From the NCBI RefSeq assembly GCF_958298935.1, contig NC_084923.1:8496501-8560500 (forward strand): DNA of 64,000 nt, given 5' to 3'. The position numbers and the translations under genes are program-made. The notes beneath the pieces were generated by a model. It made no database searches. It saw only the letters and a list, made by a program, of their open reading frames with translations, and was not told the DNA's origin. This stretch comes from Phragmites australis (lineage: Eukaryota > Streptophyta > Magnoliopsida > Poales > Poaceae). Shown piece by piece: positions 32,735 through 43,439 of this stretch. Position 1 is the first letter of the stretch; each line of letters starts with the position of its first letter.

Positions 32735-34391
32735 ATGTATTCCACTCCCAGCACTGATCCTGGGAGAGACAAAGAGAAGTGCTTCGCAATCGGAGCTAAC
32801 CTGCTTGCTTCACTAGACCATACCATGGATTTCGACGAGCCTATCGTCTTTCCTATGCACAATGTAGGCTTGCAAGAGGGGGTTCAGGTTTACAGTTCTG
32901 CCCGTGGTATATTTCTTATCAGTTCATTCTCTTAGGAATAATGACTGATGATCTGTGAAGTTCCTGGCTAATGACATTCCATGTTCCCAACTCTTCCCAG
33001 ATACTCAGCTAAGTAGAAGTATGAGCACGGGGAAGTGTTTAAAGGGTGGTAAAAGGAAGGGTTCTGGAGAGGACAGTTCATCAATACATTCTCAGGTAAT
33101 GAAGTTAGAGGTTATCTTGCTTCCTCTCATCGGTTCGCCTGTATTTCATTCCTTTTCTTTTGGAATGTGTTTCATTCTATTGTACCTGTAAATGTATTAC
33201 TGCAGGCTGAAACCGGTGCATCATCTCAGCGAGAAGTCAGCATGGAGCGTGCTGATGAGAAGGCAGGTGATGCTGATGCCAACACAGATGACTACGTGCA
33301 TGTCCGAGCAAAGCGAGGCCAAGCCACCAATAGCCACAGCCTTGCAGAAAGAGTAATTGATCCTTCCATCAACATAAGTAATGAACCTGCTGTGTAAACG
33401 CTCTTGCTTACCGTAGTTTGGCCGTCTGAATTGCAGTTTCGAAGAGAGAAGATAAATGAAAGGATGAAGTTTCTTCAAGACCTCGTCCCTGGTTGCAACA
33501 AGGTATGAATGTAAGAAGTAGACAGTTTTGCTCATATCGACGTGCTGATGATGTGCTCTAACCAATGTGAACCTGTTGCCTATGACAAGGCAGATTACAG
33601 GCAAGGCCATGATGCTTGATGAGATCATAAACTATGTGCAATCTCTGCAGAGGCAGGTTGAGGTAAGTGTATTGAAACTTTTATTTGGAGATTTTATCAA
33701 TGACCTGTCTACGCCAAGGACTGAAGCTTCAAGCGCATGTTTGTGTTGGATTTTTCAGTTCCTTTCAATGAAGCTCTCGACTATCAGTCCTGACCTGAAC
33801 TGCGGTCTCGACCTACAAGATGTAAGATAGCAAAGCTTAACTCTGGCGGACAGAGAACTCATCTTTGTTTACTGTTCCCATTGCCCATAGATTGATCTCT
33901 CATTAATCTTTGGCATTGTAGATCCTTCGCTCACAAGAAGCTCGCTCTGAGTTTCCGGGATACGGCCAGCAAATGAGCAATGTGCATCTTAATCTGTACA
34001 GGGCATCTGAACAAGGCTTCTCGCGTCCAGAACCGTACGGGGTCATTCCAAATCCAGCAAATGTTCATGTGGCAAGAACGGCTCAGTTATCTGCATTTCC
34101 TCAGGTTTGCATTGGACGCTCTTGAAGTGCTTTGGAACAACCAACGGTGATTAATAGTATTTTCTACCATAGCAGAGAGGAGTCTTTTGGGATGAAGAAC
34201 TTCGCAACATTGCTCCAGATGCTTTCGCTTCAGACACCGGTGCCGTTAGCGTCGAGAATTCTGGTACTTTTCCAGCTTCTCCTCCATTGTTGTTCTCGTT
34301 GCCTTCGTTGCATTCCTTTTGCAGCTATGTTGAACCTGTAAATTTTTTGAAGGTCCATTTTGATGTTGCAGATTCAATGAAAGTCGATTAG
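32735..34391 (+). CDS. bHLH transcription factor, CIB/BEE-like subfamily
   Basis: Coding exons by eye: 32735-32906, 33001-33095, 33206-33352, 33437-33502, 33594-33662, 33759-33821, 33922-34104, 34176-34263, 34372-34391. They join in frame to about 300 residues. The domain lies at about residues 130-185: 'HVRAKRGQATNSHSLAER' followed by 'FRREKINERMKFLQDLVPGC' and 'MMLDEIINYVQSLQRQVEFL'. The basic-region H-E-R set (H, E and R of SHSLAERFRRE) predicts E-box/G-box DNA binding. A basic stretch KGGKRKG near residue 75 may help nuclear import. Relatives include CIB1, BEE and bHLH137-type factors linked to light, brassinosteroid and flowering responses; the exact orthologue is not settled. The start is taken at the ATG next to the acceptor; a longer N-terminus from an upstream exon is possible. 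Confidence 0.88.
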
Positions 34392-34810
34392 GTAGCCGGC
34401 AGCTGATGCCGAGGAATGCTCACATCTGAAAATCTTGACAAGCTCGTCTGTCGGACTTCTGGCTGGGGTGCTTTTGCAAGCAGTTTTCCATGGGGTGAGC
34501 TAGTTAACTTTGGTCGTTGAGGAGGATTCTAGTGTCCACTCGTGTACAGTTTGACCAATCAAAGGGGGTGAAAAAGCTTGTGATCTGGTTTAATATTGTA
34601 ACATGCATGCCTGGAATTTATGGTGTAATTGGGTTTGATGGCGTGTGGTTCGACCCAGAAATTTGCTCGTATTAGTGTGGAAAGCTTAAAAAGTTTAACT
34701 GCATGTATTACATAACAAATTTTGTGGAAATGGTTCGAAATCTTCGAAGACTACATCCTAAAGTTGTATAGGAAAAAAAGACTACATAATACTATATACC
34801 ATTTCAATGT
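34392..34810 (+). other. 3' flank of the bHLH gene
   Basis: Probable 3' untranslated region and terminator region of the bHLH gene, with no further coding signal. It ends at a MITE. Confidence 0.5.
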
Positions 34811-34967
34811 GGTGGCATTTGGTAACGGGGAAGAGAGAGGTGGGATAAAAAAAGGAAAATGAATAGAGAGTTAAGATACAAACTGAAAGAGAGATGGATA
34901 ACTGAGATTGAATTTAAGTGTACATATACTTTTCCTTTTCCCAATCCCTTACTATCCAAACGTCACC
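34811..34967. mobile_element. MITE family D, copy 2
   Basis: Ends 'ggtggcatttggtaac' and 'ccaaacgtcacc' are inverted complements, with TGT on each side (34808-34810 and 34968-34970). The interior (gagagatggataactgag; cttttccttttcccaatccc) matches the copy at 13115-13268. It lies about 240 bp upstream of the next gene's start codon, so it may form part of its promoter. Confidence 0.75.
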
Positions 34968-35204
34968 TGTGTGTGTTGAGTGTGTGCCTCTCTCTAGTGC
35001 TAAAGTTACAAAACATTAAAATGCTAGTACCAAAGTTACAAAACAAATTAAATCTGACATTATAATTGTATATTATTCATGGATAATGTTATTTGAAAGA
35101 ACAGTTCGTCTCTTATAACCGTAAAAAAAAAACGAAGTGTAACAAACATAAGAAAAGTGAGAGGAAACCACCCACCAGCTCCTTTCTCTTCGCAGCCTTC
35201 TCCC

Positions 35205-38200
35205 ATGGCGACCCCCACCTCCCTCCTCCCTCTCCTCCCCGCCCCCGCCTCCCGTCACCACCTCCACCCCTCCCCGTCCGCCTCTCCCTGCCATCTGCAC
35301 CCCTCGCCCCCTATTCGCCTCCTCCGCGCCGCCCCCCGCCGCCGCCACCCCGACGCCGTTGTTGTCGTCCCGGACGCCCGCCTCTGGGTCGGCGACCTCT
35401 CGAGCGCCGCTTCCTACCGGGACGGCAGAGAGGAAGACAACGAAGATGCAGAGGAGGAGGAAGATGACGATGACCGCAGCCTGGACCTCCTGGTTCGGTT
35501 CCTGCACTCCGTGTTCAGGAATGCCTCCCGCCGCTCGTGCCGAGCCGTCAGGTCCGTGCTGCCGTCTTCCGTCCCAGCTGAGCTGGTCCGTTTCACTGCT
35601 TAGCTCCTCGATTTCAGTTTCCTGTTCGAAATTAGCGTCACGGAGAAGTGATATGATCTCTCTCGGTACTGAGCCTGATCTGGTGTTGCGGTGTGCGTGC
35701 GTGTGCAGGTGAAGTTCTCGGTCAATGGCGTGCTGGTTCTGACGTTCCTGTGGATACTCAAGGGTCTTCTTGAGGTGAGCAATTCACCCATATGCTTAGT
35801 TGTTTGATGGCATGAGCTCCGGCCTCCGTGTTATGCTTTGTCTGCGATCAAATGGGTGGCATTGTAGTTTATACTCCTAAAAGGCATCTGGGTTCAGGGA
35901 ACAAAGAGCTGCTGGTGGTTGCCTTGCCAGTTACTTGCTTAGGCTATGAATGAGACATCTAGTTCTTGTTGATGAGGAATTCTTTGCACGCTGCCTGGAG
36001 ATTAGCTTAAATGCTAACTTTTGGCCACTTTGGTTCTTAAAATTGCGGTAAATGGCAGATTTGATGAAAATAGTGTGACTTTGCATGTATGATATATGAT
36101 GCTAGGAAAATGTTGTTGCTTCTGCTGTCACATGGTTAGAGTTGTAGGACTATATAATACTCAATCAGTTGGATTTGGATGGGTATAGGCGAGTTTATCA
36201 ATGGGATCGTTTGATGTCTGTTTTTGCCCTTGAACCATGGCATTAGTCCATTACACTAGTTGTACAGTACAAAAAGGAAAATAGGTTCAGGTAAGGAAGC
36301 ATATAATGAAGTTCATCCTCCAGTTGTCTATATGAACACGCTAAGGCAACTATGTAGTATGTGATCCCTCAGGTTCAGGGCACTGGCTGGATTCCAGCTA
36401 TGGCGCTAGGCAGGATTTTACAAAAATAAGAAACATGAACCGTAGTTATACTGTTGCCAGATGTGAGTTTTGAATTACGGTATATGTAATCAAACATAAT
36501 AACTTGTGAAATTATTTCTCTATGGTAAATGTTTAAATGTGTTGTTGTATACTGGACCATTTTGGCACTCTTCATCTACGTGTTTTTAAAGTTTTTTTTT
36601 TTTACTTCCTAACTGCTTCCAAACAATAGAAACTTGAAATTATCATCTGCCAGGCTATTTGAGGTGGGTCTACCGCCAAGTGACTGCTGAGTACAGATTA
36701 CAGATCCTGTGGAAGCCTGTTTATCTGTACTTATCGCAGCCCGAGTAGCCATTCTCAGTTGATAAGCAAAACAACGAATTGCACTATGAGCCCCTCTGCC
36801 ACTCAGTCATGTGCATTCAACCACTGCTAGCCCAATGTTGTTGATTTAAGCCCATCTACTATTTGGTCCTGTGCGATCAAGCCTCTCTAGCCCAATTGAT
36901 TTAAGTCCCTCTGCTGCCTTGTAGTTGTCTAATTAGGCCCTTGATAATAGATTGGTGATGCGATTGTTAACAATGAAGGGCCTAAGTAGGAATCGTGTCA
37001 GAGGGACTTATAATTAAGCCTTCAATAATCAATACAACAAGAGTAAAATCGCTGTGTCAACACTAGACCTGAGCATTTCCTGTGCCGGGCCAGGGAAAAG
37101 ACCCATTTGGTTCAGGGCAATTTCTTTGCTGAGGCCAGCCCTATGCATTTTGGGACGGTCGCTCGGTCGATTTCATGGTGTAAAATCAACAAAAAATAGT
37201 TTCTGCTGGTCCAGTTCATTTTGGTCTGCTGAGCTGCTGCCCTGGCAATGGCATGGAACAGACTGTCAGGCTGAGCTTTAATTGTGCTGGTTTCGGGCTT
37301 AGGCAGGTCCTTATTTGCTCAGATCTTGTTAACATTAGCGTAAGAAATTGTGTAAAAAGATGAAATGATTAGCCAGGAATTATTAGCTGAAGATAGGATT
37401 GACTCTTGGTTGTAGATGACAAGAAATCGGCAAGAATCTGAAAATATTGCTGTAGGATCAAGACATCTTTAAGAATTTATTTGGATTGAAGTAGCCTGTC
37501 TAGTCCATATCAAAGCCACCATACGCCTTTCATGTTATATTCCTGGTTACCAATCTTGACTGAAAAAAATTGTTCCACATCAACTCTGTTCACTGCACAC
37601 ATCAATTAGGGTAGGGTCACAACGGCGGAAATCAAGTCAGGGAAAAAAAAATCCAGCAACTGCATTCGTCATCATATGGCCAGCTTTCGTGAGGTATTAA
37701 TTAGGCTCACATTGGTCAGATTTTTGTACGATCCTCCTGACTGCATTTATATGAGTGAATCGCACAATGTTCTGGTCACATGCCTGTCAATGCTTTAAAT
37801 ACTACAGAAACTTCGTGTCAAGTTTGTTTCTTGGACCTCTCAAGATAAGTATGTTTCTGGGAGAGATGCCACGTCCATTAGGAGTGCTTTAAAAGAAGTC
37901 TGTGATTAGTCAAGGATTTATCGGCTTAGTGAATGTCTAGAAATTTTTCAGTGGCTGAGTCACCAGAATAAGGTTCTTTGAAGAGCACATGACATAAGGA
38001 CCTAGCATTCTATTGTACTGATGCTTGTTGCAAATTTCATTCCTTCCTTCCAGTAACTGGTTCATATTTTCTGTGCACAGGTTGTTTGCACATTTGGAAG
38101 CATGGTGTTTGCAAGCATCCTTCTTGTTCGAGGAATATGGTCTGGAGTCACATACATAAGAGAAAACCGGTACAGCTACATCCACCGGATCGATAATGAT

Positions 38201-38236
38201 GACAACCGATGGAGCAGAGTACAGACTGCCGGTTGA
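35205..38236 (+). CDS. SHW1: Small plastid-type membrane protein, SHW1-like
   Basis: Three exons, 35205-35585, 35709-35774 and 38081-38236, join in frame to 200 residues. The N-terminus is Ser/Pro/Arg-rich (MATPTSLLPLLPAPASRHH), as in a plastid transit peptide. An acidic run of Glu/Asp lies at about 75-90. Then come 'SLDLLVRFLHSVFRNASRR' and two hydrophobic segments at about 131-148 and 152-168 ('VLVLTFLWILKGLLE', 'SMVFASILLVRGIW'), then a polar tail. The layout recalls SHORT HYPOCOTYL IN WHITE LIGHT 1, a light-response regulator known from Arabidopsis; this rests on memory and needs a search. Upstream ATG 35157 is in frame, but 35205 has the better context (ccATGGCG). Intron 2 is 2.3 kb. Confidence 0.75.
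36780..36945 (+). repeat. Degenerate direct repeat in intron 2 of the SHW1-like gene
   Basis: Phrases 'gcccctctgccac', 'gcccatctactatt' and 'gtccctctgctgcc' are each followed by a 'ctgtgc...tcaa' or similar block and 'tagcccaat...gatttaa'. The period is about 60-69 bp. Origin unknown. Confidence 0.5.
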
Positions 38237-39193
38237 TCATTTGCTTCCCTTCTCTATGAACACACACACCTTGCATTGAAGGCTCGTGAATAAATGGAAG
38301 CCCACAAATGAGATAACAATATAACGTGCTCCCAGTTGAGTGCCAGCTGCCGATGATTGTTATTGCTACACCCCACGGCTGAGCTAGAACGAAAGAAATC
38401 CACATGTACCTGTACAAAATAAGTGGTTTCTTTCGGCCTGGGCGCATTCAGGATCGATGGTGTTGATCAGAATTCATGTGCGCAGAAAACAACCAAATTT
38501 TACTGAACGTTCGCGGTGTAGGAGAACTCATGCTTGCTGTATGCCAAAATACTGTTATGGGTTAGAGTGCAGGGCACTTCGATGTGATTTGGACTCACAG
38601 AGAAACATGACATAATGTCTGATATTTCAGTTGGTTCTTAGATGCAATGAACTCGACAGAGGAAGTCCCACTTCTGGGTTGTCTTGCGAATCGTGCCCGG
38701 GAGATGCTTGTCGGACAACTGTGTTCCGGTTGCTACAAGTGCTCGCTTTGGCACTATTCTTGTGACATGTCCGGTTGTGCTCGTCTAAATTTTTTGCCTG
38801 CTGCTGCTTTGATTCCCTCGATGACGTTAATTTACTCATAGTTGCTTGATGTTTTACTGAAGTTGCAGCTTGTCAGGCGACGCTGTTAGCCTACTCCACC
38901 GTGGCCTTGTTCGGTTGGCCGGAAATCCTTCTGATTATCAAAGCCTCTATGTTACTAGAAAATAAAAGGAAATCTAAAAAATGTTCTTTCGTTTTGTCTA
39001 GTTTATTAGTGCCAAAGTTGTGCCCTGCAACATAACGAGGTGAACCAGTCCACACGTCACTTCAACTTTCACTTCCGCGTCGTGGACAAACAAAGAAACA
39101 AAAGATGTGGAAAGCACGGTGCGCCACGTCAACGTGCGAGGTTCGGCAAGCCACAACTTTCTCTACATTTATACACTATTAGTTACACTTATT
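38237..39193. other. 3' flank of the SHW1-like gene, no gene seen
   Basis: The first 300-400 bp are probably 3' untranslated region. The rest has only short frames without domains. Confidence 0.5.
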
Positions 39194-39555
39194 AGGAACT
39201 ATTTGATAGAGTTTTTTTTAATTTAAATTTTTTATGGGGAGTGATTATTTTAGAGAAATGATTCTGTGGCTGAAAGTGATTCTGTATAATAAACTATATA
39301 GAAGAAGTGATTCTGTGCGGGAAGTGAATCAGGTGAAGCTGTTTTTTCAGCTCCTCAGCTTCTAGTTCATTTCAGAGAATCACTTCCACGGATTCTACTC
39401 AGTGAGTTGAAAGCTGCTATTTGACAGAACTCCCCTGATTCTAGCCGGGAAGCTACTCTAGGAGCTCTGCCAAACAGGCCTGAAAACTGCTGTTTGGCAG
39501 AGTTCTTCCTGATTCCAGCAAAAAAGCTGCTCTGAGAGCTCTACCAAATAGACCC
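39194..39555. mobile_element. MITE family B, copy 2, with duplicated right terminus
   Basis: Left end 'ggaactatttgatagag' and right end 'gctctaccaaatagaccc' are inverted complements. TTA precedes and TAA follows. Near the right end 'ctgattctagccgggaagct' is followed by 'ggagctctgccaaacaggcc' and then the same kind of terminus again, so about 80 bp of the 3' end is present twice. It is longer than the 307-bp copy at 59916. Confidence 0.75.
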
Positions 39556-39853
39556 TAAGCTATGCATGTTAACTCGCGGATTCGGGATCTCTGATTCTAT
39601 TATTTTTAGACAAATTTTCGTACGCTCTCTTGTTTATAAAAAAATGCTCTAGTTTTTAGTCTCTCGACGGGATATAGGTGTAAGATTTATTCATATGCGT
39701 TACAAACATCAACCCTATATATGCATGCCATAATTCACATCCTACACACACATCTAGATATAGAATTATATGTAACTAGAATGTTACATGTCTAATAAGA
39801 TCAACAGAACTATCTAATATTTTGCAGATGATGAGCACATCATAATACTATTA
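39556..39853. other. Intergenic spacer between two MITE B copies
   Basis: AT-rich DNA with no gene or recognisable repeat. Confidence 0.5.
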
Positions 39854-40130
39854 TGGGTGTGTTTGATAGAGTTTTTATTGATTTAAATTTTCTGCGGAGA
39901 GTGATTTTTTTAGAAAAAATAATTTTATGGTTGAAAGTGATTCTCTAGAATAAACTATATTGCTGAAGTGATTCTATACGGAAAGTAAATCAGAAAAAAC
40001 TGTTTTTTCAGCTTCACATCTTCTAATTCATTTAAAAAATCACTCTCACGAATTCCACTAAAAAATTAAAAACTATTGTTTAATAAAACTCTTCTAATTT
40101 TAACCGAGTAGCTCTATCAAACCTATCCTG
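39854..40130. mobile_element. MITE family B, copy 3
   Basis: Left end 'tgggtgtgtttgatagag' follows TTA. Right end 'gctctatcaaacctatcctg' precedes TAA. The interior 'gtgattctctagaataaact' and 'cttcacatcttctaattcat' match copy 2, about 660 bp away in the same orientation. It lacks the terminal duplication of copy 2. Confidence 0.75.
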
Positions 40131-41639
40131 TAAGACTATACGCAGAAGGCAGCGAAATTTTATTTTGAGAGCTCGCCCCGACGAGACACCCGGGCGGGCG
40201 TGGGACGGGCAGCCTGCTACCAGCGACGTTTCGGAAGAAGCCTTGCTTAGCTGGCTTAAAAGAAAGTCTTGCTTAGCGGAGTTCCACTGTACCAGCAGAG
40301 ACGCCGCCGTCTGTTCCTTTGGGTGAACGTGAGGAAACTATCTGTTGCCAGCACTCCATCCGCATCCAATTGGTCTCCTCGACCACCACCGGTCGACCGT
40401 CCGATGCCGATCCAACGGATCAGACATCTCCAACGCGGCGGCCAAATGATCGATGTGCCCACGCCACACGATTGATGTGCCCACGCCACACGAGATCTTT
40501 TCGCCGGGAAAGCGACGTGCCCGCCCCCGAGAGGCACCTCGACGTGGCGGCGCCTGGTGGTCTCACTACCTCGAGGAGACTCGTGCTCCACGTGTGCCTT
40601 GCGTCGCGAACCACAGCCACGAAAGTGCTACGACTCCGTACGTACCAGCATTGCACTTGAAGGATCTGGCACGTGCGGCCAGCACAGCAAGGCAGGCATG
40701 GCTAGTTGGTCAGGCAGCGCAGTTATGCCGAGCTTGACCTGATTGCGCTTGCGGCCCTGTGCGCCGTGGCCGATTTCGATGGTCGGCGGCGCGTGGCTTT
40801 CCTCGTCGACCTCGCCGTTAATGCGGGCAGGGATGGATCGGATGCGGACCCGTGAGTCTCCCATATCAAACTTTGTGGGCGCCAAGAAGTGAAGAAGACG
40901 GGTCCGGTACAACAATGATTTTGCGTCCGTGCGTGCGTCTGTTGTGTAAAAGTTGATCGGTTGATGATCTGCTTGCAAATTTGAACAGTGGTTAGCATTT
41001 TAGCACTCAGATAAACTTTTACACAACAGAAGGAATTCAATGAAGAACAATTGTTCTGTTCTGTCAAATGGATTGCAAACGCTAATGAAGATACAATGGG
41101 CTCGCTCGACTCGAACGAGGATGTAACGATGTCTTTGGTTCATTCAATGAGTATGGATAGGAGATGATTATCACAGTTTTAGTACGTTTGGTTGAATGAA
41201 TAGATAGATGGGTAACCAGCCGTAGAGAATACCTCTAAAGGCCACCACACTCGCGCTCCGTCCCTCATCTGACACGCACGTGTTGTTTGCAGTAACCGTT
41301 TCTTCACCTACAGCTTCCAGTTGCACCTCTCACTATCTCACAAAAGTGGTGGCGCAAGGCGGCCGCCTCCGTCCACCCATTCTACCAGCGCCCCTTCCTC
41401 CGACCCGGTGTCGCCGCCTGTGGACCGGCACCCCTCCTCTGACCTGGTGTCGTCGCCTACGGACTGGCACCCCTTAACTCGACGCCACCTACTTCGACCG
41501 GGCCGCCTGTTCGCTCGCCTGTCCTGACCTACCGAAAGCATACAGCCATGCAACCAAGTCCAACCAGACCCGAGTCTATCAAGACGCCAGGTGTGTCCAT
41601 CTGTTCTAGATCGCTCTGAGGACTTGTGGTTTCCTAATA
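40131..41639. other. GC-rich unassigned region with short tandem repeats
   Basis: 40140-40870 and 41220-41560 are GC-rich with overlapping frames on both strands and no known domain. 'gatgtgcccacgccacacga' occurs twice at a 22-23-bp period (about 40452-40493). A roughly 40-bp unit (gtgtcgccgcctgtggac...) occurs twice at 41391-41471. A minus-strand frame from 40863 (MGDSRVRIRSIPARINGEV) has a plausible start context but no partner exon or family. Confidence 0.4.
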
Positions 41640-42215
41640 TGTTCTTGATGGGTCCTTAAACCTTTCCCAACCGTTTCCTTCCCTTCCCACTCCAAAATCT
41701 CTTCACATAAGGATTCCCTTCCCAAATTCATTCCCTTTAGGTTCCTGCACTCCAACAACATTCCCTTTCCTATTCCCTTCCCCAATAGACTTCTAATATT
41801 CTATCATTTTTCATAACTACCACCACCCTGCAAAATACGACGCGTATCCGTGGTACGTATACGCCATGCATCTATTTTTTATGGGGACAAGAACGATCGC
41901 TACGCATCTAAACCAATCTTTTTCCATGATCAGTCTCTCTACCACTATCTTCTATGTTTCGTACATAAACGGTCTTATTGCTGGTACCGTGTCGCCGCTA
42001 GCTTCGTGTACAAGAATCTTGTCGTGAAAGGCAGGAAGCACATGGGAGCTGGCTTCGTGGTCAAGAGTCTTCCCATGGAAGGAATTATGCACCTACCTGA
42101 TACCTTGCAGGGGAAGCCAGCCACGCGTTGTTTCCTTGAGAAGACTCGAGTCCCTATAAAAGAGGCAGCCTCCATAGTTGAGAGGCACAATTGCCTCCAT
42201 ATTTAACATCTTGCA

Positions 42216-42464
42216 ATGAACTCATCAAAGTCTGAAGATATGTTCATGTTCTCGTCGGACTCGAGCGACGAAGAGGACGAATTGATGTTGCTGGTCGCCA
42301 TCAAGGAGGAACAGGCTGCATCCCAAGGTCGCAGGCAGCAGCGTGGCTCCGTGCCTAGCCATGCGGTCATAGACTGTGGGCACCAGGAAGGTGTTGCTAG
42401 GCTATTCAGGGACTACTTCGCCGATAACCCAGTGTATGGTGATACATTGTTTCGTCATAGGTGA
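42216..42464 (+). pseudogene. PIF/Harbinger transposase N-terminal fragment (left arm)
   Basis: An 82-codon frame encodes an acidic start (SSDSSDEEDELMLLVAIKEE), then 'RGSVPSHAVIDCGHQEGVAR' and 'LFRDYFADNPVYGDTLFRHR', the N-terminal signature of plant Harbinger transposases. It stops where the catalytic part should begin. The same segment occurs on the minus strand at 50774-51007. Confidence 0.75.
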
Positions 42465-42470
42465 GACCAT

Positions 42471-42680
42471 CTTTCAAACTGATAACATTCTTATATACAG
42501 TTCAGTGCACCTTTCAAACTGATAACATTCTTATATACACTGCTCTTCGAAGCTATCTACATACTTCCATGATGAAGCTATCTAAATACACTGCCCTCCG
42601 AAGATATCTATATAGTTGCAACATGATATTTCCCTGCACTATGGTCTTAACACTTGAGTGCCCCTTTCAAACTGATAACA
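42471..42680 (+). repeat. 40-bp direct repeat in the Harbinger region
   Basis: 'ctttcaaactgataacattc' plus 'ttatataca' occurs at 42471 and 42511. A third partial copy of 17 bases lies at 42664-42680. It follows directly after the transposase fragment. Confidence 0.85.
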
Positions 42681-42886
42681 GTGGGAGACCTACACTAGAT
42701 CAGTTCAGGTTTGCAACACATGACAAAATCATAACACATGCCCAATTCATAGTTTATATATTGCATGCAGCTTCATAGTTCATACATTGCATACTAAACC
42801 AACTCATACATTGCATACTAAACCAACTACATTAACCAAAAAAAGCATACAAGCATCGCAACAATAATATCATAAGGCTTATTCTT

Positions 42887-43070
42887 CACTAATCGACACC
42901 ATTTCACACCACAGCTGCACTCCCAAAATATCAAACAGCATCTTCTCCACTAATCGACACCATTTCACACCACATCTGCACTCCCAAAATATCAAACAGC
43001 CTCTTCTCCACTAATCGACACCATTTCACACTTGTACTACCAAACACTCGACCCGATTACAACCTCCACG
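42887..43070 (+). repeat. 61-bp tandem repeat, about 2.5 copies
   Basis: Units begin 'cactaatcgacaccatttca' at 42887, 42948 and 43009, each with 'ctgcactcccaaaatatcaa' in the first two. The copies are nearly identical, suggesting recent tandem duplication. Confidence 0.9.
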
Positions 43071-43424
43071 AACGATACGATTCATCGACATGACATCATT
43101 TGAACTGGAACACAGAACCTCATCAGAAAGAAGGACGTTGTCGCCTTCATTGTCCATGGATCCTGATGCTTCATCTTCAACGGTCACGCTGCTACTGTAC
43201 GGCAAAGCAACATGGTTGGGCACGACAGTACCGCGCAGTGCATCCTCCACTTGGAAAACAAGCTGCACCAAATTCGCCGTAATGGCGTCGACCTCTAGCA
43301 ACGCCATGTTCAGGTCCACAACAACAGGGGTGTTGTCCAGACTCAAGATGTCATTCGTAACTTTCTTCAACGTAGCATCCACCTCCTGCACATGGTCCTG
43401 CATCATCGACACAAAGCGCGGCAA
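43026..43424 (-). pseudogene. Transposon-associated coding fragment, inverted relative of 45541-45822
   Basis: A 132-codon minus-strand frame contains 'LNMALLEVDAITANLVQLVF' and 'GTVVPNHVALP'. The + strand frame at 45541-45822 encodes the parallel 'LNRALLEVDSIAVDLEQLVF' and 'SGVVPNHVGLP'. The family is not one I can name. It probably belongs to the mobile element, since both copies lie within it in opposite orientation. Confidence 0.55.
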
Positions 43425-43439
43425 GCACTACAACGTCCA

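Noticed and set aside
35073..35507. 144-codon minus-strand frame rich in Gly
   Set aside because: Antisense to exon 1 of the SHW1-like gene.
42887..43070. CRISPR-like array
   Set aside because: The repeats are contiguous 61-bp tandem units without spacers, in a plant nuclear genome.
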